NCBI GenBank assembly: GCA_031308135.1
Contig: JAHLJT010009436.1
Coordinates: forward strand, 158,577,302-158,641,301
Direction of reading: 5' to 3'
DNA length: 64,000 nucleotides
From: Acheta domesticus
Taxonomy: Eukaryota; Arthropoda; Insecta; Orthoptera; Gryllidae
The notes below the pieces were generated by a model that was not told where the DNA came from, ran no database searches, and worked only from the letters and a program-made list of their open reading frames with translations. Numbering within the stretch: the stretch's first letter is position 1; each line of letters begins with the position of its first letter. The position numbers and the translations under genes were made by a program. Shown in pieces: positions 24,093 to 34,649 of the stretch.

Positions 24093-24490
24093 GAACATTA
24101 TACCTTATAACCTATTCTGAGTGTGTAAATGTTAAAGTATAGTGCTAGTAAACTAACTGAATATATAGTTTTTAATTGTTTAGATTTAATAAATTTATAG
24201 ACATTTTATAATAGATTGTCTTTGACACAAGTGCCAAAACGAAGTTGATTCCCTTTTTTGCGGTAAAAAAACTCACTCTCCGGTCTCAAATATCTCAAAA
24301 TAGCTCATTATGCCTATTATGGTAAATTTGGCAACTATGCGTTACACAAAAATACGAGCTAATCCAGTAAAATGGCTATCATATTCGTATTCAGTGACCC
24401 AAAATTGGTCAGAATCAGTGAGTTTTGCTTCTGTAACTTTTCAAAAGTTTAAAAATGTCGGCCAGTGTAATCGTTATTAATTTGCTTTTT

Positions 24491-24634
24491 ACTTTCTCGC
24501 ATTACGAATACTTCGTAAGAAGAGAAAGTTATGTAATCGTGCGCCGGAAAACTGCTAATTTTCGCCAGAAAAACTCTTATAGCTGGAGTCTGGTGAGAAA
24601 AAAGTGGATAAAACGTATTGCTAAATTTAGGAAA
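24491..24634 (+). repeat. Hairpin-led fragment of the repeat family
   Basis: 24491-24529 forms a strong hairpin: ACTTTCTC pairs with GAGAAAGT and TTACGAA pairs with TTCGTAA, separated by a 3x3 internal loop and closed by a 3-nt loop. The following 100 bp (CGCCAGAAAAACTCTTATAG) closely match 19098-19190. It is joined directly to the tail of the inverted copy starting at 24635. Confidence 0.7.
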
Positions 24635-24955
24635 CTATTGGTGCTATGGAATGGCACAGACTTTCTTGCAGAACTTAGTTTTCTAATCCCTATAGTTTCA
24701 ACCAGTTTGTCTGTTATGAATGATAATCTTCCGAGATACCTTCGTTGGGCGCCCAAAGGATATTTTGTTTCACATTCTCTAGATTTTTCGGCTTCCTAAT
24801 GCTAGAAATGAAACCATCCTACACTATTACTATTATACAAGTGTAAACGTCATGCAGAGCCATTGAGGTCGCAGTCGTTAATCAGCGAGCAGTGGCACAG
24901 CGTTTCGGAGGGAAGCTGCGCCGCTTCTCGAGTCTTGGTCGGGGCATATTATTTG
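24635..24955 (-). mobile_element. Hairpin/CTAG family tail, subfamily B, second copy
   Basis: Minus-strand tail in the context GCACCAATAG then T, followed by the same 180-bp block as 20074-20402 and a tRNA-like GC-rich block containing CTTCTCGAGTCTTGGTCGGG. The end-to-end similarity of the two copies defines a subfamily. Confidence 0.55.
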
Positions 24956-25012
24956 TCAAAGTTCTTTATTGTCACAGGAAATAATTAAGAATTCTAAAAA
25001 CTTTATTGAAAA

Positions 25013-25190
25013 CCATATGAAGCCATTTGAATCACAAATATTGATAATTACGATAAATTAACTGGATGTGTCTGTATATATTTTTCGAGTTTATAACTTT
25101 CAACAATTTTTTATGCCTCTTCTTGGATTTGTAAATCGTCTTTTCCCATCGTATCAATTGTTTGTTTATCATGCATTTACCATTTTATAG
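25013..25190. repeat. Dispersed repeat, copy 2 of the 22063 pair
   Basis: Direct-orientation counterpart of 22063-22250 (shared ACAAATATTGATAATTACG with one substitution). The TIR element at 22403-24382 and subfamily B sequences lie between the pair. Confidence 0.55.
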
Positions 25191-25227
25191 CGCGGTTCGA
25201 TTCTTTTTATGGCTCTGTTCGAGCCAT

Positions 25228-25412
25228 ACGGTGCTAGTTTGTCGTAGTGGTTAAAGTGCCGGTTCGTTAACTTCGAGGATCGGATTTCGAGTCTCGGAAC
25301 GAAAAAAGTTTGCTGGTAGAAAAAACTTTTGCTGGTTTATGAAGTAGTGGAGTAGCATTTAGGAACGTATAGGAGCAGTGTGAGAAAGTACGTGCGTTGG
25401 AAGCACCACTAG
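25228..25412 (+). mobile_element. tRNA-like SINE head joined to a hairpin/CTAG-type end
   Basis: 25240-25300 contains an A-box-like TAGTGGTTAAAGTGCCGG and, about 30 nt on, a B-box-like GGATTTCGAGTCTC, as in tRNA-derived SINEs. The segment ends AAGCACCACTAG followed by T at 25412, the border of the hairpin/CTAG family. It may be a mobile chimera of the two. Confidence 0.45.
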
Positions 25413-25572
25413 TTAGAAAATGAAATCTGTTTCTTTAAAGAAAGATCATAACATAATCATGTACAATTTTTCGAAAATATTAGTAGTTTTCTTGTAATTT
25501 TATGTCAAATATAGATGATATTTAATTTTGTATACAATTTTTTTCCTCAAAAAACGTGTTTCACATTTTTAC

Positions 25573-25620
25573 TTTCCCGTATACGTAGGTATATACCGAG
25601 TATGGAGTACATACGTATTG
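25573..25620 (+). repeat. Isolated terminal hairpin fragment of the hairpin/CTAG family
   Basis: TTTCCCGTATACGTAGGTAT is followed by ATACCGAGTATGG. It matches the hairpin ends at 17509, 28864 and 44344, but the family module does not follow, so it is a truncated copy. Confidence 0.5.
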
Positions 25621-26545
25621 TGCATCCAAGCATTTGATTGGAGTACGGAGCCTTATCGAGTATTGCTCTCTCTATCCAATATAAGTTTACATAAGTCCCT
25701 CTTTCTATCGCAAGCTGTGCTGCCAATTCACAAGGCTCATTGTAATTAGGCTCTCCATCCTGTTTCACGCGCAAATATTTGACATGTTTACTGAACGATA
25801 GCTTCAATTGTGTTGATCATAGACAACTGATTTTTTTTACCAGTTATTCCCAGAACTCTTCTGAATGTGATGGTCATTTTGTAATTGAATGTAATGGTTT
25901 AGTTTCTAAGAAATTAATTATAAATTATAGCTAAATGTTTACTTCTACATTTTGACGTCCTTAAATATTCACCATACGAGAAACTTTTTATTATTGACGA
26001 AAAGCCCAAATTTCCAGCGAATGAAATGACACGGGAAGGCCAAAGTTTGATAGGAGGCCAACCACCTTTCTGAATGAATCATGGTTAGACCGTGATAATG
26101 GCAATGATTTAGTGCGCTCGGAACGAACTTCTCATATCGTTCGGAGATCTTCAATACGTCTGCGATTTTAAACATGGGGGAGGAACTACGAGAGACTTCG
26201 CTAAGAAACAAATCAAAAAGCTTCCCTCTAAACGAAATCTAGTATACCCTATGAGAAATTAGCTGTTAGGGAAACTGTTTTATGACTCGCGAGAAATCGT
26301 AATGATGATTTTGGATGTGCTATAGTACATTGCTTAGAGGCAGTAAATGAATCGTCAGCTGCTGACGCACATGCTTATCTGAGGTACATGAAAACACCGC
26401 ATCAGCTCCCAAAGACGACAGGAACACAAATCGTAGTCAGGCCCTGCATAGATGGTGTAGAATCAACGATGCGACTATTTTTGGTTTTCTTGGAAACAGT
26501 AAAGAGGAATACTAATTTACCATTGAACTGATAAAAGTGATTGAA

Positions 26546-27033
26546 GGTAATTTATTCCACATCCAAAAATAGTTAACGCACGAGTACCTTACGATGTATG
26601 TTTTAAGGATTTACAGATACTCCGCGAGCAAATACATTCCTACTGATTCTGTGAGTATCAGTGTTAATCATTTAACAATTTGTCCACCATTTGTTTACTA
26701 TAGTTGTTTTCAAGCATGATAAGGTGGAATTAGAGAGCCGCTGCGAGATAGGTTAGCATTTCCAAACATCTATAAAAATTATCTATAAGGTAATTTTATT
26801 CCACATCCAAAAATAGTTAACGCACGAGTACCTTACGATGTATGTTTTAAGGATTTACAGATACTCCGCGAGCAAATACATTCCTACTGATTCTGTGAGT
26901 ATCAGTGTTAATCATTTAACAATTTGTCCACCATTTGTTTACTATAGTTGTTTTCAAGCATGATAAGGTGGAATTAGAGAGCCGCTGCGAGATAGGTTAG
27001 CATTTCCAAACATCTATAAAATTATCTGATTCA
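26546..27033. repeat. Near-perfect 244-bp tandem duplication
   Basis: Sequence from GTAATTTATTCCACATCC (26547) recurs 244 bases later (26790 onward) with only single-base indels through CATCTATAAA. A diverged third copy lies at about 27190-27350 (ATACTCCGCGCGAGCAAAC; AAGCATGATAAAGCGAGAC). The near identity of the first two copies indicates a recent duplication, or an assembly artefact. No coding frame. Confidence 0.9.
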
Positions 27034-27499
27034 TATTATTGTATAATACCTCAAATTTACTCATTAGGGTTACTTTTAGTTTTACTCATAATTTAGCACA
27101 TATTGACAAAACAATTGTTGGTACACATTTTTTATGAATATATTGTTTTGTACAGAACGTACTGTAATAATTTCTTTACATCCCTATATTTTGGTTACCT
27201 AAGGCTTGGATTTACTAATACTCCGCGCGAGCAAACACGTTCCTATTGATTCCGTTAATATCGGAGGGAGAATCTTTTAACAATGCCAATCTTTTGTTCA
27301 GAGTAGCATTTTTCAAGCATGATAAAGCGAGACTAGAGCGCCGCCGCGAGGTACGATGGCTGGAAGGAGCTATTCTCCCGCTTTGGCCAGAGGCCCAAAA
27401 AGTAACCATTCTTCAGCGCGCTCTAGCGCCGAAACCGTTTTTTCACAAATTTAAAGTTTGTATATGCATATTGCAGTAAATTTTTATCTACTTTAATTT

Positions 27500-27960
27500 T
27501 GTAAATTCCAATTGTTTCGACAGAACGAATAGTTTTGAAGATAAAAGTGAAAAAACTAAAAAAAGGGAGACACTTTTAGGGTTTTTTGCAATTTTTACTG
27601 GGAAGCCGACTTTTTTTGAGGTGGCAAACATCAAATTCGAATTCAGCATTCTCAAAAACATAGAACCTTTGAGAAAAAAAGCTTCCCGAATTTTGTCCTG
27701 AATCGGGCCTTTTTGAGCACCATTTCACTGGACTAGAGAGAGACAAGTCAAAAAGTAACATTTCTGTAATTTTTGAAAAAACAAAAGAATAAGAAAAAGG
27801 TAACAAAAAGGTGCATAAATCCTGTTGCTAAATTTAGAAAAATAACTAACACATGGTATGGCCAGAATACATCTTTTATGGGTCCTTGATTCCGAAAAAT
27901 CGATTGACGGCAAACCATCTATCCGTCTGTCTGTGAACAACGCTAGCGATTAAGGCTAAA
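27500..27960 (+). repeat. Degraded hairpin/CTAG family module
   Basis: Recognisable by CTGTTGCTAAATTTAG, GTATGGCCAGAATAC, GGGTCCTTGATTCCG and GTCTGTCTGTGAACAACG, in the order seen in other plus-strand copies. No intact ends. Confidence 0.5.
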
Positions 27961-28460
27961 TGCACCGAAAAAAACTTGTAGGAAAATTCACTAGATCGCA
28001 GCACTATCGTAGGGAATTTACTTTACCGATAACGTCTGAACAAATGGCCCGATTTTTGATCTGTAAACGGCATTTGACTCCTTTTTAAAATAGAATTTAC
28101 GCTACGAAGCCCTTTTTTCCAAAAAATTAGCAGAAACTCGTTTTTAATTTTTTCGTACTTCCGGGAACAATTTCAAAAATGTGGGCTTATAGCGCGATGG
28201 CGACAAGCTTCCAGAATCTAACGCCGTGTCAATCATGCAAATCGGATGAATAGGAGCGTCGTAAAGTCAAATTTGGAAAAACACCTCACACCCCTCCCCC
28301 TTCCACACCGCCCCGTGACGCCACCCGCCCGTGCGTCCATGCGCTCGCTCCCTGCCACCGGCAGGGAGTCTGGGCAGGCCAGTCTCCGTTGCCTGCGCGC
28401 GGCTGCCGCGCGCGAGGCTGGCAAGCCAGGCAGTCATGCTTTCGTCATTTTCGATCTCAA
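27960..28460 (+). repeat. Left arm of a large inverted repeat, with GC-rich insert
   Basis: Reverse-complement match to about 31670-32180. Shared runs include GTGGGCTTATAGCGCGATGG, GGAGCGTCGTAAAGTCAAAT and GGCATTTGACTCC. The GC-rich middle (28290-28440, with a 34-nt stretch of CCGGCAGGGAG-type inverted motifs) is less well conserved between arms. The frames here (28246-28566 and its antisense) read low-complexity alanine/arginine peptides, and I do not call a gene. Confidence 0.75.
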
Positions 28461-28863
28461 TATATTTTTCTCCATAAATGAAACTAGTGATGCTGTAACA
28501 GTGGTAAACGGTCTCATATCATCTTTAATAGCAATTAGTTCTTGTTTCATTTTTATAGTAGTATAGATAGAAAAATTTAATACTATCTTGTTTAAAAAAT
28601 AATACTATCTTGTTCACATACTCCCGTCTTCCTTCAAATATCATCAAAAAATTATTTGAAGTATTACTCAAAATATCGATTACCGTTTGGAACCGATTTC
28701 AAAAAGAAAATGGAACTAATTGTGTGAATATCACTAATATTCCATCTCCTCACATATTATTTTAGATATATGTTACTTCTAAGATCTTCCGTTATCATTC
28801 CACTATCGAAAGAATGAGCAGAGATTACACACGAGTTCTTTTATCCTACGACTCTATTTTTAA

Positions 28864-30518
28864 TTTCCCGTTTACGTACGTTTATACGGAATTGTTTACG
28901 TAGTATAGGGAAAGTTATGTAATGCTGCGCGAAAAAACGGCGGATTTTCGGAAGAAAAAAAATCATTGAAGGGCTCTGATAACGAAAAAGTATATAAATC
29001 TAGTTTCTAAATTAAGAAAAAAATCCCTCAACACATGGTGTAGCCAGAATCCCTCTTTTGTGGGTCCTTGATACCGAAAAACCAATTGAAAGCAAAACGT
29101 CTGTCTGTCCGTCCGTCTGTGAACACTACTAGCGCCTAAACCATACGTATGTGTTTGTTTGTTTGTTTTTTCAAAATGAAGAAGCCCCTGTCGATCTGGC
29201 TCGAGTCAAAGCTTTGAGATTTTGAAAAAGAATCTATAAAACTCAGGGGTACTTTACATGAACCCCCCCGAACATTTTCGAAATTTTCTCAAAAACGGCT
29301 CCAATTTTTTTCTTTAAATTTCTTGTAAGAATAGAATTCACGCTACGTATATACGAACACACTTATTAAGGTGGTCATAATTTCACGGTTCGGTCATAAT
29401 TCGGTCATAATCACGGTCATCGGGCATAATTTCACGGTTAACTCTGAATTTTCGAAAATTATATAAGTTTGAACTTTTTTTCGGCTCTTCCTACAACTAC
29501 AAAATTGCAGATAGAGATTTTTTCCTTCAAATAAAATATGTTCTTCAAAGCGATTTCTTTCATTATGATCATGTACGCTTTTTTAAAAATTTTAGAATTT
29601 TTCGCGCAATATTGCTTGCAACATGCGCAATTAGAAAAAAATATAAAAAACAAATTCTCAAAAATTTCTCCTAATTTTTTCTTTGAACTTTTGGTAGGAA
29701 TAGTGCATAATGTAGTCTATGATATGACATAAACGCCATATTGCTCTATTCTTTTGTTTTTGCAAAATGTACAAAAATATTTGTTAACTTGTCTCTCACG
29801 TAGGTAATATTCACATTGGCGACGATTTGTTTACATTATTGCATTTATGAGTAGGTGCGTTTTAAATATTGTCATATAAAGTTTCTCGAATACTCAACCG
29901 TTTTCTATGAAAACAAGCTCAAAATTCTTCATTTTCAGAAACGCTCTAACACCATTTTGTCATAAATGGTTCCAATTTTTTTCTTCATACTTTTCGAACG
30001 TATAGTACAAAGTGCTCTCTTCAATATGGCGTGAAGTTCATTGTGGGGTATATTTTTGTTTTTTCAAAAGTTTCACAAATGTAATTTTTGTGAAAGATTT
30101 TCACAATTCTAATATGCACATTACCAGCAATGTAAACACTATTGTATTTGTGAGTTAATGTGCTTCAAATGAATTCAAATGAAGTTTTTCGGTAACTTCA
30201 AAAATTTTCTGTGAAAAAGAGCATCAAATATCGCTTTTTTTAGTAGCGCTTAAACGCCATTTCTCGCTAAAAAACGGCTCCTAATTTTTCAAAGAAAATT
30301 GCCATTTAGATCGAGGTTTTACTTTTCTTTAATATTCTAAAATTGATATTTACGTTCTACCATCAGGAATTCGAAAACTTAAGAAGATATAAAATGTACT
30401 TTGGGCGACGATAGATGGCAGCTGGCACGACAGTGTAGCAATTCCGAATAGCTAGCCCAAACCCAAGGAAATAGAAAATTAATACGGGAAAGTCTGTGCC
30501 ATTCTGAAGCACCACTAG
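28864..30518 (+). mobile_element. Hairpin/CTAG repeat family, best full-length copy
   Basis: Reference copy, 1,655 bp. The terminal hairpin is at 28864-28913 (TTTCCCGTTTACGTACG pairing with TAGTATAGGGAAA). Next come a module with GTCTGTCTGTCCGTCCGTCT, a TTTACATGAA...CCGAACATTTTCG block, and an internal short tandem array (29371-29440). Two clearly homologous units of about 295 bp start near 29655 and 29950, and a partial third near 30245. The constant tail holds GATAGATGGCAGCTGGCA and AATACGGGAAAGTCTGTG and ends CCACTAG before T. No transposase, helicase or reverse transcriptase is encoded. The CTAG/T border is the 3' border rule of Helitrons, but the left end does not show a clear A/TC start. 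Classification is therefore open. Confidence 0.75.
29371..29440 (+). repeat. Short irregular tandem array (GGTCATAATTTCACGG)
   Basis: Four or five imperfect copies of a 10-19 bp unit (GGTCATAAT plus variable TCACGG) inside the full-length hairpin/CTAG element. Other copies of the element lack this expansion. Confidence 0.75.
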
Positions 30519-30565
30519 TTGATCTCACAACGGCTTGTCTCCTTGATAGAATTCACCTGGTTAAT

Positions 30566-30650
30566 CCTATATTATTTATTTATTTATTTGTCAAAAAAAC
30601 AGTAAAAAAACTGTATATTCCAAGTAAAGTAGCTTAAGATAATTTTAAAA
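30566..30650 (-). mobile_element. 3' end of a non-LTR retrotransposon, same family as 62429-63735
   Basis: TTATTTATTTATTTG, then TCAAAAAAACAGTAAAAAAACT, closely matches the (TAAA)n tail and adjoining bases at 62429-62475. It is a severely 5'-truncated copy, placed 48 bp from the CTAG end of the preceding element. Confidence 0.5.
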
Positions 30651-30699
30651 ATGTTTTCGTATTTTCGGACAAATTTGAAAAAGTGGTGCAACAGAATTT

Positions 30700-31660
30700 C
30701 ACCGACTTACTCGTAGTAAAGTATTCTAATTTTCTTGTTCTGTGCCAGCTTTACCATCTTGCCCCATCCTCTTGCCTACTGTTATCTATCGCCACCCACA
30801 ATACATTTCTTGAAGTTTCCTCATTTTTCGGTTTCCTAGTAGTAGATTCGTAGTATTACTTTTAGAATATTAATGAAGAGTAAAACCTCCTCCCCTATGG
30901 CAATTTTCATTAGTAAATTTGGAGCTGTTGTCAAGAAAATGGCGTGTAAGCTCCCGATGAAATAAACATGCCCTAACACTTGCAGTACTAATGACCTCGG
31001 TAGTTGAATTGCCTGAATTCACTAACAATCAATCAAAGATGACTCTAAATTTTTCCTTAAATTAATTGTAAGAACTAAAATACACTTATAAAGGTGGCAT
31101 AGATCTCATTTTCATTATTGACTCTAATTTTTGGAATATTGCAAAAGTACGAATTTTTTTCGGCGTCTTCCTACAACTGCAAAATTGAATAGAAAAATAG
31201 AATTGATAGAAAATTTTCCTTAAAATGACATTTGTTCTCCATACTTAGTTCTTTCAATAAGGTCATGTGCATTTTTTGAAACTTTTAGTAGTTTTCGTGC
31301 AATATTGCGTGCAATATGTGCATTTTTTTTATAAAAAAAACAAGATTTTCTCAAAAACTGCTCCATTTTTTTGCTTTTGGAAAGGATAGTGCCTAATGTA
31401 CTCTATGAGATGACATAAACGCCATATTGCTCTATTCTTTTGTTTTTTCAAAAATTACAAAAATGTAATTCTTTGACTAGCCTTTCATTTCGGAAATATT
31501 TTCATTAACGACGATTTGTTCACATGATTACATTTAGAAGTACATGTGCTTTACATTATGTCTTAAAATTCCTCGACAACTCAGGTGTTTTCTGTAAAAA
31601 TGAACTGAAAATTCCGAATTTGCACAAATGCTTAAGCGCCATTTTCTCAAATTGCGTTTG
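30700..31660. repeat. Hairpin/CTAG family pieces in mixed orientation
   Basis: 30770-30950 is a minus-strand tail fragment (CTATCGCCACCCACAATAC, TTTTTCGGTTTCCTAGTAG). 31100-31640 is plus-strand unit sequence (GACATAAACGCCATATTGC, also seen at about 29725). No ends or genes. Confidence 0.55.
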
Positions 31661-31669
31661 CTCTAGTTT

Positions 31670-32180
31670 CATTTGCGGGGAAAAAATATATTGAGATGCG
31701 AAGTGACGAAAGCATAACGGAGTGCTTGCCTTGCCTGCCCGTCCGCTGCAGGCCGCCGGGATTAGCAGTGCCGGTGGTCTCCGCGTTGAGGAAGCGACCC
31801 CTCCCCCACAGGGCAGATGACGGGGGCGGTGTGGAAGGGGAGTGGGGTGAGGTGTTTTTCGAAATTTGACTTTACGACGCTCCTATTTATCCGATTTGTA
31901 TGTTTGGTACGGCGTTGGATTCTGGAAGCTTGTCGCCATCGCGCTATAAGCCCACATTTTTGAAATTGTTCCCAGAAGTACGAAAAAAATTAAAAAACTA
32001 GTTTCTGCTAGTTTTTTGGAAAAATGGCTTCGAAGCGTAAATTCTATTTTAAAAAGGAGTCAAATGCCGTTTACAGATCGAATTCGGACCATTTGTTCAG
32101 ACGTTGTTGGTAAAGTAAATTTCACTGAATTTGGTGCTGCCACGTGGTGGCGACAAATTGAACTAGTGTCGGTACATTTA
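31670..32180 (-). repeat. Right arm of the large inverted repeat
   Basis: Reverse complement of 27960-28460. The arms enclose about 3.2 kb that includes the full-length element at 28864-30518. Different indels in the GC-rich centres show that the arms have aged apart. Confidence 0.75.
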
Positions 32181-32880
32181 GCCTTAAACCGTTCAGCCGA
32201 TTTTCTGCAAATCTGATATTCCCCGATCGATATGGGTAATGTCGTGGCCCCTTGAATTTGAAATTGATATTTTAATTTTTGGGGGGTACTTTACATGAAG
32301 TCCCTGGGACATTTTCAAAACTTTCAAAAAAATAGCGCCAACAATTTTGATGAATTTTTGTTGTTAGATAGTCTAAAGAATGAAGAAAATGGTGTAGGTT
32401 TCATGTTGGTTAAAAACCTTGATTTTTCGAAAATTGAAAATATTCGAAATTTTTTCGGCGTCTTCCTACAACTACAATTATGAAGATAGAATGTTTTTCT
32501 TAAATGCAACAAATCGTAGGCGATGTTTATTTTCTTTAAACTATTTTTTTCTTAAAAACCGCACATTTTTTTATTAAATTGGAACCTTAGATAGCATAAA
32601 AGACGCTTAAGAGAACGGAGCAGGTCTTATGATCGTTAAATTGCCTGATTTTGGAAAAATATAAAAAATTAAAAATTTTCGGCCTCTTCCTACAACTACA
32701 ATAATTGTAAAGATATATTTTTTCCATAAAATTTTCATCAAAAACAAATTTTCAAATAAGATCATGTTGAATTTTTTGAAAATATGAGTATTTGTGGAGT
32801 AATTGGGCGTCAGAGTTCGTCGACCGCTCTGAAAATCCGTCACGTCCCCGCCATTAATCTCAGAGCTGTTTTGAGTAAGG
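32181..32880 (+). repeat. Hairpin/CTAG family module, subfamily of 19057-20070
   Basis: AAACCGTTCAGCCGATTTTC, GGGGGTACTTTACATGAAG and TTGTTGTTAGATAGTC align in order with 19310-19495. Units follow with TTCCTACAACTACAAT. No coding sequence. Confidence 0.55.
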
Positions 32881-33106
32881 TGGATGAAAGGTAAGGTGGT
32901 ATGTTAGAATGTGTATATTATTTCATATTTCTTTGTTCGTTTCTTACATTCGAGCTTTTGATATATGTTTACAAATTAATCTTTTAGAAATTATTTAAAA
33001 CCTATTTGAAATAAATATGAAAGAAAGATTGCTAACTTTCAGTCGCCCGCTAACAAATTACGCAGTTGGATGCTACGTAAGTTAGAATTTGTATATTATT
33101 TCATAT

Positions 33107-33141
33107 TTATTATTATTATTATATTATTATTATTATTAATT
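33107..33141. repeat. (TTA)n microsatellite
   Basis: TATTATTATTATTATAT followed by TATTATTATTATTATTA, a trinucleotide tract with one slip. Its surroundings (32880-33600) are AT-rich with nothing else recognisable. Confidence 0.9.
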
Positions 33142-33639
33142 ACATGTATATTATAGTTCTGTTATTTCATTTTAAATTGCGTCCTTTAATTGTGTTTAAT
33201 GTGAAAATGAATAGATGAGCGGTCATTGTTGGTTATTGTAACCCATTGTTGTAATATCGCACTGTTAAGGCGATAATGACGATTTTGTTTCGTTCCCGGT
33301 AATAAAAAATAATACTTTTATATATTTGCAGAATATTACAGTACTACAGTGTTTAATAATAACTACTATATATTACTACTATATGTTCGTGAAAACACTG
33401 CATACCTTATACAATGAATTCAATGCCAGAAATATATTTTTTCTTTCTCGCGCTATTTCATTGAAAGTTTTGAATAGAAAAACTCTATTGCTTGAAACTA
33501 TTTAATTTTCGCACCAAATGTTCTACGATTTAAGTGAGTTTCACCAAAACTGATGACTGAGATGTGTTGATGCGGAGAGAAATTGTGGTATAATTAGTAT
33601 TACATAACCATTACTAATGGCGAGAAAGTACTGCCGTTT

Positions 33640-34520
33640 TAGTAACACTAGTTTAAAAAAGTTTTCTTTAAAGAAAAAAACCTCTATCATCAATATTGCA
33701 CTTCTGCGATGTTCTTTTTTTGGCAGTTTTCTTAAATACAGATTTTACTGGAAATGGGGAGCAGCACTAGTTCTTTTATCGTTGGGTTACATACGAGGAA
33801 AGAATTTTTTTTTAAATTGAGCCATTTTTGAGAAAAATAAATGTTTCAAAATGGCCTTATATTACACAAAATTATGCGAAAATTACTCTTATCGTTGAAA
33901 AAATTTAAATGAACTTACTTCAAAATCTTTCTTTGAACAACAGATTACATTAAATAAAAAATATCTAACTTCAATAGTGTAGTAGTAGGAAAGCATCTAA
34001 AAAATGATTAACTTGGGCTACATTCGAATATTCAAATATTTCAATGAAAATGAGACCTGCGCCATTTTTTAAGCGTTCTCTACACTATCCAAGAACGAAG
34101 TTTGTTTGAAAAATTGAAGCCATTTTTGAGAAAAGTTTGAAAATTTTGAGGCATCAGTAAAATAGCACCCCAAAATCAAAATTTCAGTTGCCAATTCTCA
34201 GAGTCTGGAGTTCGTTTAGATCGATGGGGGAATAACATTTTTGGAGAAAATCTGGCTCAGGCGAGATCCCTTTAGCCACTAACGTTGACCACAGATGGAC
34301 AGACAGACGTTTCGTCGTCAATCGATTTTTCAATAACAAGGACCCACAAAATGTGGATTCTGGTTACAACACGTGATACAGGGATTTTTTAAAAATTTTG
34401 CGACTGAATTTATCCACTTTTCGTTACCAGGGCTCGATATTATCAGTTTTATTGACAAAAAATCGTCGATTTCTTCTGCAGCATTACAATAATTTCTCTT
34501 TACGAGAAAGCAAAAATAAT
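33640..34520 (-). repeat. Hairpin/CTAG family, minus-strand module
   Basis: Reverse complement of the family order: GTTGACCACAGATGGACAG, CAAGGACCCACAAAATGTGG, CTGCAGCATTAC, then a decayed hairpin at about 34490-34513 (TTTCTCTTTACGAGAAAG). The open frame at 33617-33820 is unit sequence and is not a gene. Confidence 0.5.
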
Positions 34521-34649
34521 GTAGTTGGTATTTAAACCGTTACCTCAAAATGTGTTTATTTTCATCATTTTCATTGTTTCATCATTTAGATAAATACAAT
34601 CACCATTGCATCTGGGCGATATTGTTGCCAGTTGACAAGGGGCTGAGCC

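Larger units (their letters stand above)
22403..24382 (+). mobile_element. TIR-bounded transposon-like element carrying a broken gene
   Basis: Ends are inverted repeats of about 53 bp. The left begins TGACAGCCGTTTTTCTAG (22403) and the right, reverse complemented, begins TGATAGCCATTTTACTGG (24382). Both contain the identical core GATTAGCTCGTATTTTTGTG. Between them lie an AT microsatellite (22580-22702) and the degraded gene at 23069-24092. I could not fix a target duplication, although ATTCG occurs just outside both ends. The combination suggests a cut-and-paste element about 2 kb long, probably internally deleted. Confidence 0.65.

Noticed and set aside
28233..28566. Arg/Ala-rich frames on both strands
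   Set aside because: GC-rich arm of the inverted repeat. Open on both strands by composition, with no homology.
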